From NCBI GenBank assembly GCA_025058515.1, contig JANXDW010000030.1, forward strand, positions 1-39,360: a stretch of 39,360 nt of DNA. Reading direction: 5' to 3'. This DNA comes from Aigarchaeota archaeon. GTDB taxonomy: Archaea > Thermoproteota > Nitrososphaeria_A > Caldarchaeales > Wolframiiraptoraceae. Positions 24,374 through 33,082 of this stretch are shown piece after piece. A program made the translations under genes and the position numbers. Numbering within the stretch: position 1 is the stretch's first letter; each line of letters begins with the position of its first letter. The notes under the pieces were generated by a model, which was not told where the DNA came from, searched no databases, and saw only the letters and a program-made list of their open reading frames with translations.

Positions 24374-25687
24374 CTATTTTTTAGATGTTTTCTTCTTCAT
24401 TCTCTTCGTCGTTACTTCTTCTTGCTTCTTTTCTTCTACCTCTTCTCTCTCATTTACAGTTGCATAAATCTTCTCTAAATAACTTATCTCTTCATCTGTA
24501 AATTCAAAATATTCAGCTAATCTTGATTTATACTTTTTTGCATATGAGATTATGAACCCAATATAGGGCAGCATTTCCTTATTTGCTTTATAGGATGATA
24601 GATGTAGTTTTGATGATATCTTTAACGCTATCCTTTCTCTGATCTCTCTTTCTTCTCTATATTTTTGGAGAAGTCTAATCTTCTGTGGAAAAGAGAATTT
24701 CTGGAAACCTTTAGGAGCGGATTTCTTAGCTACAACGACCCCACCTGTCATCAATGGTATAGCATATCTCATCAACTTCCAATTTTGAAGTCTATTTATA
24801 CGTGCAAAGTATATGTCAGCTTTTGCAAGTATATCATATGCTTCAGCTAATTCATCTAATTCCGTTATCTGTATAGGAACATTATCAAGTATCCAAGTAT
24901 AGAGCGTCTCGGGATCGATCTCTAGACCTTCCAGAGCTGCTCTAGCCCCTCTTATAGACTTTGAATAGAAGATTATTCTTAATGCTTCGAAGATCTCTCT
25001 CACTCTATCCCTATCTCCCAAGACTTTTAGGTCATCTTCTGTTACAATTTTTTTACCTGCAGCTACTGCTTGTAGATCCATTATAGCTGATCTAAGGTCT
25101 CCCTTAGACCTTTCAGCTATCTTACCCAGTAGATCATCTGAAACTTCTATTCCTTCTTTTTCACATATTTCTTTCAATCTTCTAGTAATCGAGGTCTTAC
25201 TTAATCTCTTGAACTCAATCATAAGCGATAACTCTCTTACGGGTGCTAGCTTCTGATCCCATGGATTATTAGCAACCATTACTATCGGGACTCTACTCTC
25301 ACTTATTATCTTCTTTAGTGCAGATATTCCCCCGGCATCTTCTCTACCAGCAATACCATCTACCTCATCGACTAATATTATCTTTTTAGTAGAGCCATTT
25401 AGAGTAGCATTATGAGAAGATTCGCCGACTATAGACTTCATCTTCTCTTCATTTCTCCAATCGCTTGCATTTACCTCAACTATATCGTATCCATGTTCTC
25501 TTCCATATGCTAAAACTAAGCTAGTCTTTCCAACGCCTGCTGGACCATATAAGAGTACAGCCTTTTTAGTAGGTTTATTACTCTCCCAACTTTCCATCCA
25601 TTCCAAGAATGTTTTTACAGATTCTTCATTACCAACTACTTCACTTACTTTTTTAGGCCTATATTTCTCAACCCATAGATGGGTCAT
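24374..25687 (-). CDS. rfcL: Replication factor C large subunit
   Basis: This is the large subunit of the archaeal sliding-clamp loader. From ATG 25687 the protein begins with 'WVEKYRPKKVSEVVGN', as family members do. Walker A is 'GPAGVGKTS' (about 47-55) and Walker B 'IILVDEVDGI' (about 104-113), followed by helical collar domains and a very basic, Lys/Glu-rich tail. A TTG at 25729 would extend it into rfcS and is unlikely. No PCNA-binding (PIP) motif is evident at the C-terminus, where many RFC-L proteins carry one. It starts 13 nt after rfcS. Confidence 0.95.
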   Translation of the reverse strand: MTHLWVEKYRPKKVSEVVGNEESVKTFLEWMESWESNKPTKKAVLLYGPAGVGKTSLVLAYGREHGYDIVEVNASDWRNEEKMKSIVGESSHNATLNGSTKKIILVDEVDGIAGREDAGGISALKKIISESRVPIVMVANNPWDQKLAPVRELSLMIEFKRLSKTSITRRLKEICEKEGIEVSDDLLGKIAERSKGDLRSAIMDLQAVAAGKKIVTEDDLKVLGDRDRVREIFEALRIIFYSKSIRGARAALEGLEIDPETLYTWILDNVPIQITELDELAEAYDILAKADIYFARINRLQNWKLMRYAIPLMTGGVVVAKKSAPKGFQKFSFPQKIRLLQKYREEREIRERIALKISSKLHLSSYKANKEMLPYIGFIISYAKKYKSRLAEYFEFTDEEISYLEKIYATVNEREEVEEKKQEEVTTKRMKKKTSKK

Positions 25688-25700
25688 CTTCTTTGACCCG

Positions 25701-26687
25701 CTACTTTTTCTTCTTAGATTTAACTGCAAGTCTTGCTAGAAAGGCCATAAGCTGTACTTCTTCTGTACCACCTTCAGAAATTCTATAATCTATCTCTCCT
25801 AGTAAGTCTAGAAGTTCTAGCTTATCTTCTTCACTTAAGTCTAGGTAGAAGAGTTCTCTGTATATGGCTGAGACTATGTCTGAACCGGATAATCCTTGTA
25901 CGTAGATTAGTTTCCTCAACTCATCTCTAGCTTGTAAAAAGTTTCCACCTATAGCTAACTCAATAATCTTCCTTATCTCTCCTCTACTAATATATCCCAG
26001 TATATAGTAGACTGACTTCTCATCGATCTTACTTGAGATCGAGGCTGCTGCTTGTAGAGTGTTTATAGCTTTCCTCATATCTCCTTCAGAGAATTCATAG
26101 ATGGCTTCTAAAGCCGCATCATCTACTTCAAGCTTCTCTTGCTCAGCTATCCATTTAATTCTACGTATTATATCGTTCTTCATTAAAGGTCTAAATCTGA
26201 AAACAGCGCATCTACTCTGAATAGGTTCGATTATCCTATTGCTATAGTTGGCGGCTAAAACAAATCTACAAGTAGAAGAGTATTGCTCCATTACTCTTCT
26301 AAAAGCGTGCTGTGCATCATCCGTCAGCTGATCGCTCTCATCCAATAGAAGTATCTTGAAACCGATCTCTCCACCCATAGGGATCTGCCTAGCAAACATC
26401 TTAACCTTATCTCTAATAGTCTGTATCCCTCTCTCATCTGAAGCATTGATCTCAACGAACCACCCATCTTCAATATAGTTGGGACCGTATAGATCTCTTG
26501 CAAATGCATGGGCTGTAGCTGTTTTGCCTGTCCCAGGGGGTCCGGTGAAGAGCATGTGGGGAACAGTCTTAGTCTTCAAGATATTTATTAAACTCGTTAT
26601 CACTTCTTCCTGGTTTATTATTTCTGTTAGAGTTTTAGGTCTGTACTTCTCTACCCATGGAAGTGTTGTGATCGCTTCAAGGCTCAT
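25701..26687 (-). CDS. rfcS: Replication factor C small subunit
   Basis: This is the small clamp-loader subunit, which forms a heteropentamer with RfcL. I choose ATG 26687 because GGTGGGATC precedes it; ATG 26711 would add eight residues. After 'LPWVEKYRPKTL' come Walker A 'GPPGTGKTA', Walker B 'LLLDESDQ' (most relatives have DEAD or DEAA there), sensor 1 'VLAANYSNRI' and the SRC motif 'QSRCAVFRF'. Only one small subunit is seen. It lies between tatD and rfcL in one minus-strand operon. Confidence 0.95.
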   Translation of the reverse strand: MSLEAITTLPWVEKYRPKTLTEIINQEEVITSLINILKTKTVPHMLFTGPPGTGKTATAHAFARDLYGPNYIEDGWFVEINASDERGIQTIRDKVKMFARQIPMGGEIGFKILLLDESDQLTDDAQHAFRRVMEQYSSTCRFVLAANYSNRIIEPIQSRCAVFRFRPLMKNDIIRRIKWIAEQEKLEVDDAALEAIYEFSEGDMRKAINTLQAAASISSKIDEKSVYYILGYISRGEIRKIIELAIGGNFLQARDELRKLIYVQGLSGSDIVSAIYRELFYLDLSEEDKLELLDLLGEIDYRISEGGTEEVQLMAFLARLAVKSKKKK

Positions 26688-26746
26688 CGATCCCACCCTA
26701 CTATTATCCATAACCCTAAGCTATTACTCTTTCGACGCTCTCTACG

Positions 26747-27493
26747 TCATACTCTCCTCAACCTTAGGATCTTAAATGCATTCTCCGAAGTAATCTCTTC
26801 AACCCTCTCTATCGTTATCTCTTTCAATCTACTTATCCACATAACGGAGACTCTTGCATTAGATGGTGTATTCACTTCTCCCAGTGTAGGAGAGAGGGCG
26901 GGTGAATCAGATTCGATCAATATGTTTTCTAGTGGTAGCTTTTTTACAAGCTTCTGCTTCTGATTACTCCTAGCTATTGATGGGGGGATGCTGAAGAAGA
27001 AGCCTCTCTTTACAGGTTCTTCAATATGGGAGGATGAGCCATCGAATGCATGCATTATCACTTTCTCAGCCTTGTTATTCAAGAGCATCTCTAGAGCGTA
27101 TTTACCTGCACTTCGAGAATGCACGATCAGAGGTAAGTCTAGGCTTTTAGAAAGTTCGATAAATTCTAAGAATACCTTTTTCTGCAATTCTCTATCAACA
27201 GTAACATTTATGTGATAATCTAATCCCACCTCTCCTATTGCTACTATCTTATCCGCATTTTCTTCAATCAGGTCTATTACATCTCTATAACCTTCTATAT
27301 CATAAGGCATTATACCTAATGAAGGATAGACTGTAACATAATCAGATATCTTTAAAACTTTAACTGAATCTTCAAAACCTAGTCCAGATGTAACGAGTAT
27401 TTTAACCCCAGCTCTTCTCGCATCTTCTAATACTTCTTCTAATCTTCCTTCAAAAACCCTATCGGTGAGATGACAGTGAACATCAACGATCAT
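26747..27493 (-). CDS. tatD: TatD family metal-dependent hydrolase/DNase
   Basis: This 248-residue TIM-barrel hydrolase is of the TatD family. Metal ligands are visible as HCH at residues 6-8, Glu in 'AIGEVGLDYH', His in 'LIVHSRSA', His in 'VIMHAFDG' and Asp in 'LIESDSPAL'. Relatives are 3'-5' exonucleases or D-aminoacyl-tRNA deacylases. It is the first gene before rfcS-rfcL, which fits a role in DNA repair or replication. A TATA-like box lies exactly 27 nt upstream. Confidence 0.9.
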   Translation of the reverse strand: MIVDVHCHLTDRVFEGRLEEVLEDARRAGVKILVTSGLGFEDSVKVLKISDYVTVYPSLGIMPYDIEGYRDVIDLIEENADKIVAIGEVGLDYHINVTVDRELQKKVFLEFIELSKSLDLPLIVHSRSAGKYALEMLLNNKAEKVIMHAFDGSSSHIEEPVKRGFFFSIPPSIARSNQKQKLVKKLPLENILIESDSPALSPTLGEVNTPSNARVSVMWISRLKEITIERVEEITSENAFKILRLRRV

Positions 27494-27515
27494 GCAATCG
27501 AAAATAGTAGTGCCT

Positions 27516-27526
27516 GATATTTTAGT
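27516..27526 (-). promoter_or_regulatory. TATA-like box of the tatD-rfcS-rfcL operon
   Basis: The minus strand reads ACTAAAATATC, centred 27 nt before the ATG at 27493, predicting a leaderless transcript. Confidence 0.5.
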
Positions 27527-27560
27527 TCATTAAAGAACTCAAGATACAATTGTTAGAGAA

Positions 27561-27570
27561 CTTTTTAAGA
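27561..27570 (+). promoter_or_regulatory. TATA-like box of the UPF0173 gene
   Basis: CTTTTTAAGA is centred about 27 nt before the ATG at 27592. This decides that start over a TTG at 27550. Confidence 0.45.
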
Positions 27571-27591
27571 AAGCTAGAAGTAGTATATTGT

Positions 27592-28248
27592 ATGCCATAT
27601 GTGTATGGAGGTCTAGAGATCAGCTGGCTTGGACATGATTCTTTTTATGTTAAATATTCTGATAAAAGATTGTACTTTGATCCATATAAGATCAAACCTA
27701 AGGATAAAGCATCCCACGTATTCGTATCTCATGATCATTTCGACCATCTTAGCTTAGAAGATCTAAGAAAGATAGTTGCTCCGAACACGAATATAATAGC
27801 TCCAGAATCGTGTAGAAAGATACTCTCATCTCTAAAAATTGGGATAATGAATTATGTTAAAGTAGATGATGAATTAAAGATCTCAGAAGTAGGAGTAAAA
27901 GTAGTTCCAGCGTACAACTTAACGAAATTCAGAGAGCCTGGCGTAGTATATCATCCTAAAGCTGCAGGGGGTGTAGGATACATAGTTGATGTAGGTGGGG
28001 TTAAAATCTATCATATGGGTGATACTGATTTTGTACCTGAGATGAAGAATTTAACAGCCGACATAGTTTTCGTTCCTATTAGTGGTACTTTCGTAATGAC
28101 GGCTGAAGAGGCAGCTCAAGCTGTAAACGAGATTAAGCCCAAGGTCGCCATACCTATGCATTATGGTGCAATAGTTGGAAGTAGTAGAGATGTTGAAGAA
28201 TTTAAGAAGAGAGCAAAGGTTGAAGTAGTGGTTCTGGAGAAAGAGTAG
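27592..28248 (+). CDS. UPF0173-type metallo-beta-lactamase fold hydrolase
   Basis: This 218-residue MBL-fold protein begins with 'LEISWLGHDSFYVKY', as in the UPF0173 family. It has the metal motif HDHFDH (in 'VSHDHFDHLSLEDL'), 'HMGDTDFV' and a late 'AIPMHYG' histidine. The ATG at 27592 lies one promoter spacing from a TATA-like box. Some relatives are annotated as L-ascorbate-6-phosphate lactonase-like, but the substrate of archaeal members is unknown. It is followed after 8 nt by a small cysteine-containing protein and is likely co-transcribed. Confidence 0.85.
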   Translation: MPYVYGGLEISWLGHDSFYVKYSDKRLYFDPYKIKPKDKASHVFVSHDHFDHLSLEDLRKIVAPNTNIIAPESCRKILSSLKIGIMNYVKVDDELKISEVGVKVVPAYNLTKFREPGVVYHPKAAGGVGYIVDVGGVKIYHMGDTDFVPEMKNLTADIVFVPISGTFVMTAEEAAQAVNEIKPKVAIPMHYGAIVGSSRDVEEFKKRAKVEVVVLEKE

Positions 28249-28256
28249 GAGAAGAT

Positions 28257-28691
28257 ATGAGTGGATGTTTACATAATTATGTTTATGGAGGTCTCCTAAA
28301 CATCTTCGATAAAGATAGATTATTGAAAGTGATTGAATATTGGAAGTGTAGTAAGTGTGGGTTAGTGAAAGCTAGTTTTAGAAACATAGATACAACTTCA
28401 CCTACCTATGGATTACTCCCAGATCCGAGATCAAATGAAGAAAGATGGGTTGTCTTGGTATGTGGTTACAGGAAAGATGTAGAGCTTTTCTTAGTTAGAG
28501 TAGGAGAATATATCGTGCATACATGTGAAAATGATGAAGTAAAGCTCTACGTTGATAAAGCATTTAAACTCAAGAGCGTGGATAGAGAAGAACTTGAGAA
28601 CCATTACAGTCTTCTTTTAGAAGAAATATCTCCTGGATACATAGATCTTTCAAGTAATCCAGTAAAGATTGTGAAGAGCATCTCCACATAA
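28257..28691 (+). CDS. Unknown protein with a cysteine/histidine metal-site candidate
   Basis: I do not recognise this 144-residue protein. It has Cys4 and His6 at the start and a 'WKCSKCGL' knuckle at residues 29-36, which could together bind zinc. A longer domain with alternating strands follows. There is no signal peptide or membrane helix. It starts 8 nt after the UPF0173 gene with GGAGAAG just before the ATG, so the two are probably translated from one message. Confidence 0.6.
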   Translation: MSGCLHNYVYGGLLNIFDKDRLLKVIEYWKCSKCGLVKASFRNIDTTSPTYGLLPDPRSNEERWVVLVCGYRKDVELFLVRVGEYIVHTCENDEVKLYVDKAFKLKSVDREELENHYSLLLEEISPGYIDLSSNPVKIVKSIST

Positions 28692-28718
28692 CCAGAGCCA
28701 CATCTTTAATAAGAAAAC

Positions 28719-29903
28719 CTACAGAATTTCATTCTTCATCTTATCTAGTTCAAATAGAATACGCTCTAAATCATCTTCATTATTATAGAAATCTACTGAG
28801 ATCCTGATTACACTCGGTCTAGCAGAAACTATTATCTTCTTCTTTGACAATTCTTCTGCAACCTTGTACGGATTTTTCACATATATACTGACTATGCCAC
28901 TCCGCTTATCTTCTCTGATGGGAGAATAAAGCTTGAAACCTTTATCGATCAATTCATCAACGAGTCTTGATGTAAGATTTCTTATCCTTCTCCAACTCAA
29001 CTCAATGTCGATTCTACTGAAGTAGCGGAGAGATTCAGCTAACCCTACTATAGTAGGTCCAGCCCAGCTACCCCACTCATACCTTGATACAGAACTAGAA
29101 GGTTTTGCATTTAGTAGAGGAAGTGGTCTTTCAAATAATTTATACTCACCTTTAAACATCCTCTCTACTACAGAGTCTTCTACACCTATCCAACCTATGT
29201 AGCATTTCTTAAAAAAGGTGTCTAGTAATTTTTTATCTATGTAGAGGAATGCAGCTCCACTTGGTGCGAGAAGCCACTTATACGATCCACAGACAGCTGC
29301 ATCAACTCCAAGTTCTTTCAAGTTTAGTGGTAAAACTCCTACTGCATGGAATATATCGCTTACTAGTATAGCTCCTTTTTCATGAGCTATTCTAGAGACT
29401 TCTCTTAAATCTTCCCTATAACCTGATAACCATCCAACCATATCCACAGATACTAGAACTGTATTATCATCTATGAGCTTCTCATATTCTTCAAGAGCTA
29501 TCTCCCCTCTGTGAAATCTCGCTATTCTTACTTCCTTTAATAATCCATTCCTTATCAAGGAGGAGAATACGTTGAAGTTTGTCGGAAAGTTATGTTCAGC
29601 CAACACTACATTTGAATTGCTTCTCCACTCTATTGATGTAACTATAGCGATTAAACCTGTAGATGTATTCGGTACGACGGCAACTTCATCATCGTAGACA
29701 TTAACCATCTTCGAGAATAATTTACGAGATTCTAGCACATCTCTAATTACCCTATCCCAGTCCTCACCATCTTCAAGCCAACTATCTATAAACTCTACGA
29801 TAGCTTTATGGACAGGTTTAGAGATGGCCCCACTAGATGCAGTATCGAGATACGTGTACTTAGAGAGGAGGGGGAAATCATTTCTTATACTATCATAATC
29901 CAT
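28719..29903 (-). CDS. Class V aminotransferase-like PLP enzyme
   Basis: This 394-residue fold-type I PLP enzyme belongs to the class V group (isopenicillin-N epimerase/NifS-like). The PLP lysine is in 'CGSYKWLLAPSG' (about residue 204). The cofactor Asp is in 'LVSDIFHAVGVL' (about 178), and 'EHNFPTNFNVF' (about 93-103) matches the 'HNFPSN' block of the family. The catalytic cysteine loop of cysteine desulfurases is not seen, so desulfurase is unlikely. The gene stands alone, with a TATA-like box exactly 27 nt upstream. The substrate is unknown. Confidence 0.85.
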   Translation of the reverse strand: MDYDSIRNDFPLLSKYTYLDTASSGAISKPVHKAIVEFIDSWLEDGEDWDRVIRDVLESRKLFSKMVNVYDDEVAVVPNTSTGLIAIVTSIEWRSNSNVVLAEHNFPTNFNVFSSLIRNGLLKEVRIARFHRGEIALEEYEKLIDDNTVLVSVDMVGWLSGYREDLREVSRIAHEKGAILVSDIFHAVGVLPLNLKELGVDAAVCGSYKWLLAPSGAAFLYIDKKLLDTFFKKCYIGWIGVEDSVVERMFKGEYKLFERPLPLLNAKPSSSVSRYEWGSWAGPTIVGLAESLRYFSRIDIELSWRRIRNLTSRLVDELIDKGFKLYSPIREDKRSGIVSIYVKNPYKVAEELSKKKIIVSARPSVIRISVDFYNNEDDLERILFELDKMKNEIL

Positions 29904-29924
29904 AGAAGATTAATTCTAGAACTA

Positions 29925-29934
29925 GCAAATAAAC
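29925..29934 (-). promoter_or_regulatory. TATA-like box of the class V aminotransferase gene
   Basis: The minus strand reads GTTTATTTGC, centred 27 nt before the ATG at 29903. Confidence 0.45.
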
Positions 29935-29956
29935 TGTGTGTTCTGTAAGACTGATG

Positions 29957-31108
29957 CTAGGAAACCGGTTCATAGATTATTCCAAGCTGTTTCGCATAGT
30001 TGTATGCTTCTAAAATCTCTTCTCCTCGAGGTCTCCTAGAAATATCTTGATAGAGGTTGGGCTTCAAGACAACTTGGTACTCTGGTCTATACTGCTCCAT
30101 TATATTTACCAAGACTTTGTCACCTATATTATCCGCTATCCATTTCAATATAGGCTTCGTATCACATTCAATATGGTTTGGTAATACTAGATGTCTTATT
30201 ATCATATCTCCATTCTCTGATGCAAGTAGATGATTCCTAGTCACGACTTCTCTATAACTCTTCTTTCCACCAACTTTTGATAATCTTCTCGCACACTCAT
30301 TACTCCAATACTTAAAGTCAGGTAACCATATATCGATAACATCTACCAGTAGCTTCATGGTATCCTCGCTCATATACATATTGCTATTCCACAGTATAGG
30401 TACATTTACATCAAGATACTTAAGAGATTCTAATATTATGTGGAGATTCGGTGTAGGCTCTCCTCCTACATAATTTATATTTCCAGCTCCATCTAATCTA
30501 AGCCTCTTAGCTATAGCTGCAAGTTTTCTTGCATCAGATTCAACTCCAGCTTCTTGTACACCTCCTCTAGGTTGAGAGATATCCCAGTTTTGACAGAATA
30601 CGCAGTGGAAAGTACATGAAGTAAAGAATATCGTACCTGAACCTCCTTTACCTTCTGTACCTATTAGTGGTGCTTCTTCACCATAGTGGTGGAAGAAGCT
30701 TGAAATATATGCTTTAGAATCGAGCTTACATACACCTCTCTCTCCATTTAACCTATCTACACCACATCTCCATTCACAGAAATAGCATCTCTTTATCATT
30801 CTATAAGCCAACTCGATCTTCAAATCTAGGAAAGATGTCTCAGCTAACTTTAACTCGATATCTTTAAGATTTTTCTCAAAATATTCATCGAACAATTTAA
30901 GCGATTCTCTATGTAGTTCATCGTTTAATCTCCACAATTCTTCTTCAGAAGCTCTTCTTAAATCGATGTCTACTGGGATAGTTTTCAGTATCATGAACTT
31001 AGCGGGGGTCTTATTGAGCATTACCGACCTATACCATCTCAACCTCTTCTTTACTTCTTCATTATTCCAAACCATTACTGCATCAGGTCTAAAGAGCAGT
31101 ATGCTCAA
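29957..31108 (-). CDS. Radical SAM protein of the PflX/COG1313 type
   Basis: This 383-residue protein has the radical SAM cluster 'CTFHCVFCQNW' (CxxxCxxC, about residues 170-177), the SAM-binding 'NYVGGEPTPN', and an upstream cysteine set 'CYFCEWRCG...GVC' (about 108-128) that could hold an auxiliary cluster. It matches COG1313, homologues of PflX related to glycyl-radical activating enzymes. No glycyl-radical partner is in the window, so its target is unknown. TTG at 31108 is used here; an ATG 11 codons later is possible. AGGAGG precedes the TTG but very closely (2 nt). It is divergent from mptD. Confidence 0.85.
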   Translation of the reverse strand: MSILLFRPDAVMVWNNEEVKKRLRWYRSVMLNKTPAKFMILKTIPVDIDLRRASEEELWRLNDELHRESLKLFDEYFEKNLKDIELKLAETSFLDLKIELAYRMIKRCYFCEWRCGVDRLNGERGVCKLDSKAYISSFFHHYGEEAPLIGTEGKGGSGTIFFTSCTFHCVFCQNWDISQPRGGVQEAGVESDARKLAAIAKRLRLDGAGNINYVGGEPTPNLHIILESLKYLDVNVPILWNSNMYMSEDTMKLLVDVIDIWLPDFKYWSNECARRLSKVGGKKSYREVVTRNHLLASENGDMIIRHLVLPNHIECDTKPILKWIADNIGDKVLVNIMEQYRPEYQVVLKPNLYQDISRRPRGEEILEAYNYAKQLGIIYEPVS

Positions 31109-31186
31109 AGCCTCCTATTCCCTAAATAATGAATATCCAGACGTATTATTATAATGTTTTTCTTTAAGCGGATATATGTAGGAGTC

Positions 31187-31576
31187 ATGGTTGGCGAGAG
31201 ACATAGTCAAACTGCTTTAAAGTATTTTGCGAAACTATCTGATATAGAGCATGCTATCTTCGAAGCTGGGATAGCTCTGGGAGCTATCTTCCATCAACTT
31301 ATAGGATTGCCTATAAATGTGGAGAAGATTGAAGAATTAGAAAAGACTTTAAATGATGCATTTTTAAATCAACCGTTTAGAAGAATAGTTGATATAAAGA
31401 TTAAGAGAGAATACGTTAAAAGAGGATTTGAGAAACCATATAGTTATGGAGTTATCTCACCAGAATCTCTTGAAGCAAAGATTGTAGTTGAGTATGGAGA
31501 AGCGAAGGTAGTAGCTAAACTAAGATGGATAGATGAGTTAAGATATCCATTAATGTTTATAGAAGAGATCTTCTAA
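31187..31576 (+). CDS. mptD: Archaeal dihydroneopterin aldolase
   Basis: This 129-residue protein contains 'DIEHAIFEAGIALGAIFHQL' and 'GLPIN', the conserved core of the DUF372/MptD family. These enzymes cleave 7,8-dihydroneopterin in tetrahydromethanopterin or folate synthesis. The ATG at 31187 fits the family length and has TAGGAG just before it. An ATG at 31154 lies in the TATA-like region (31145-31155) and is unlikely. Its presence implies pterin C1-carrier synthesis. Other genes of that pathway are not in the window. Confidence 0.75.
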   Translation: MVGERHSQTALKYFAKLSDIEHAIFEAGIALGAIFHQLIGLPINVEKIEELEKTLNDAFLNQPFRRIVDIKIKREYVKRGFEKPYSYGVISPESLEAKIVVEYGEAKVVAKLRWIDELRYPLMFIEEIF

Positions 31577-31684
31577 TAGCAGCTCTTAATTCAAGAACTT
31601 AAGCGAAAACATAGATGTAGAGAAGTTTAGTTCTCTAAGCTATAAATGCCTACATATGTGGAGAATATAGATTGAAATGAGATG

Positions 31685-32206
31685 TTATTTAAAAGACGGT
31701 AGTGTAACCCCTCTCTGACCTTGATACCTCCCCTTGTACGGTTTCTCAACAACAGATGAGAGTTTTGCGAATACTACATGGAGAAACCTATCCCCAGCAT
31801 AGAGTTTTACAGGGAATTCTCCTCCTACCAATTCTATGGTTAGCTCTCCTTCAAAGTTTGCATCGATGATCGTTGGAGGAATACTTAATCCAATCCTCGC
31901 ATAGCTACTTCTAAGATTTACGAACCCCATCAAGTCTACTGGAAGCTTAACATACTCAAGAGTATGTAATAGTACGTGTTCTCTAGGCCATATTATAAAG
32001 CTATCAGCCACCTCAACACTATAATATTCTTCAATATCTGTAGAATCTCTAGTATCTAGAGGCTTCTCTAAATTTTTCATTCTAGCTATAGCTCTACCAA
32101 TTCTAAGGTCTACACCGTTCTCTCTTACTATAGATTCATCGAAAGGCTCGATAACAAGCCTTCCACTCTTAATATATGCCCATAGATCGAAGTCACTTAA
32201 GATCAA
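31685..32206 (-). CDS. dcd: dCTP deaminase
   Basis: This 173-residue member of the dUTPase/dCTP deaminase family makes dUTP from dCTP. It starts 'MILSDFDLWAYI' (TTG at 32206), as relatives do. 'VNLRSSYARIGL' (about 108-119) and 'DANFEGELTIEL' (about 125-136) are the active-site blocks, with the catalytic Glu in the latter. 'GQRGVTLPS' closes the protein. The bifunctional deaminase/dUTPase type is possible. A TATA-like box at 32240-32248 suggests its own promoter, although it follows the crenactin cluster in the same direction. Confidence 0.88.
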   Translation of the reverse strand: MILSDFDLWAYIKSGRLVIEPFDESIVRENGVDLRIGRAIARMKNLEKPLDTRDSTDIEEYYSVEVADSFIIWPREHVLLHTLEYVKLPVDLMGFVNLRSSYARIGLSIPPTIIDANFEGELTIELVGGEFPVKLYAGDRFLHVVFAKLSSVVEKPYKGRYQGQRGVTLPSFK

Positions 32207-32239
32207 GTTCTCACATCAACCTCCTCTCTACATCTTACC

Positions 32240-32248
32240 TTTAAAAAT
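32240..32248 (-). promoter_or_regulatory. TATA-like box of the dCTP deaminase gene
   Basis: The minus strand reads ATTTTTAAA, centred about 38 nt before the TTG at 32206, leaving a leader of about 11 nt. Confidence 0.35.
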
Positions 32249-32293
32249 ATCTTTCCCTTAAAACATCCAGATTCTCCCCAGGTAGTTCTAGGG

Positions 32294-33076
32294 TTAGACT
32301 TCAAGAATATCCATATCTTTCACTACGTATACTCTACACCCAGTCTCTCTTCTAAGCTTCTCTTCAAGCTGTCCTTCTCTACCCTCCCAAGCAGGATATA
32401 GATGAGTCACCAGCAATATCTTTGGCTGAGCACTCTTTACAACTTTTATCAATTCTTCATCAGATGTATGCTTGCCTAATAGAAGTTCTTTAGGGAACGA
32501 GCATTCATGGATAAGTATATCGACATTTTCTGCAAGTTTAATCATCCTCTCATCGTAAACGGTATCACCTGAATATGCTAAACTGTAGCCATCAATCTCA
32601 AATCGATATGCAACACTATCATAGTGTTCAACATGAGAAGAGTAAACTCGTAGATTTACCGATTCTTCTACTAATCCTTCCCCGACCTCGCGTATTCTCA
32701 GATAACTATAATACTTCATCATCTCTGAAAGATAACTGTACACACCTTCTGGAGAGATCATCTTATATAGAAAGTTTCTTAATCCAACTGGACCGTATAC
32801 ATCTAGATTTGGTGGAGCTGGATTAGGTCCTCCAACTTCATCGAATAGTCTAATCTTAATGATGGCGGGTAGGTCTAGTACGTGGTCTAGGTGGAGATGT
32901 GTAATAAATATCCTACTTATCGTGTTTGGGTTTACATTCCTCCTCCTCAACTTTTCTATTGTTCCAGGTCCTATATCTAGTAGAACATTTCCTTGAGAGT
33001 ACTCTATCAAGAAGGATGAAGAAAATCTAGACTTTGTTGGAATAATAGAGCCTGAGCCTAAGACTATTATCCTCAG
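32294..33076 (-). CDS. RNase Z-like metallo-beta-lactamase hydrolase, non-standard start
   Basis: This MBL-fold protein is of the RNase Z/ElaC-like group: 'IVLGSGSIIPTKSRFSSSFL' at the start, 'LLDIGPGT', the metal motif HLHLDH, 'AYSGDTVYD', 'LIHECSF' and 'LVTHLYPAW'. RNase Z trims tRNA 3' ends; some relatives cut other phosphodiesters. The conserved first strand lies upstream of the first normal start (TTG at 33010). Between the arcadin-2 stop (33083-33085) and that strand the only frame-compatible candidates are GTT (33080-33082) and CTG (33074-33076). I use CTG, giving 260 residues with GGTG upstream. It follows the arcadin-2-like gene in the same frame. Confidence 0.75.
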   Translation of the reverse strand: MRIIVLGSGSIIPTKSRFSSSFLIEYSQGNVLLDIGPGTIEKLRRRNVNPNTISRIFITHLHLDHVLDLPAIIKIRLFDEVGGPNPAPPNLDVYGPVGLRNFLYKMISPEGVYSYLSEMMKYYSYLRIREVGEGLVEESVNLRVYSSHVEHYDSVAYRFEIDGYSLAYSGDTVYDERMIKLAENVDILIHECSFPKELLLGKHTSDEELIKVVKSAQPKILLVTHLYPAWEGREGQLEEKLRRETGCRVYVVKDMDILEV

Positions 33077-33082
33077 ATCAAC

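Noticed and set aside
25688-25729. TTG start at 25729 for the RFC large subunit
   Set aside because: It would overlap the end of rfcS and add 14 basic residues; the ATG at 25687 gives the usual family N-terminus.
28719-29903. Cysteine desulfurase (SufS/IscS)
   Set aside because: The catalytic cysteine loop near the C-terminus is absent, and the blocks look closer to the isopenicillin-N epimerase group.
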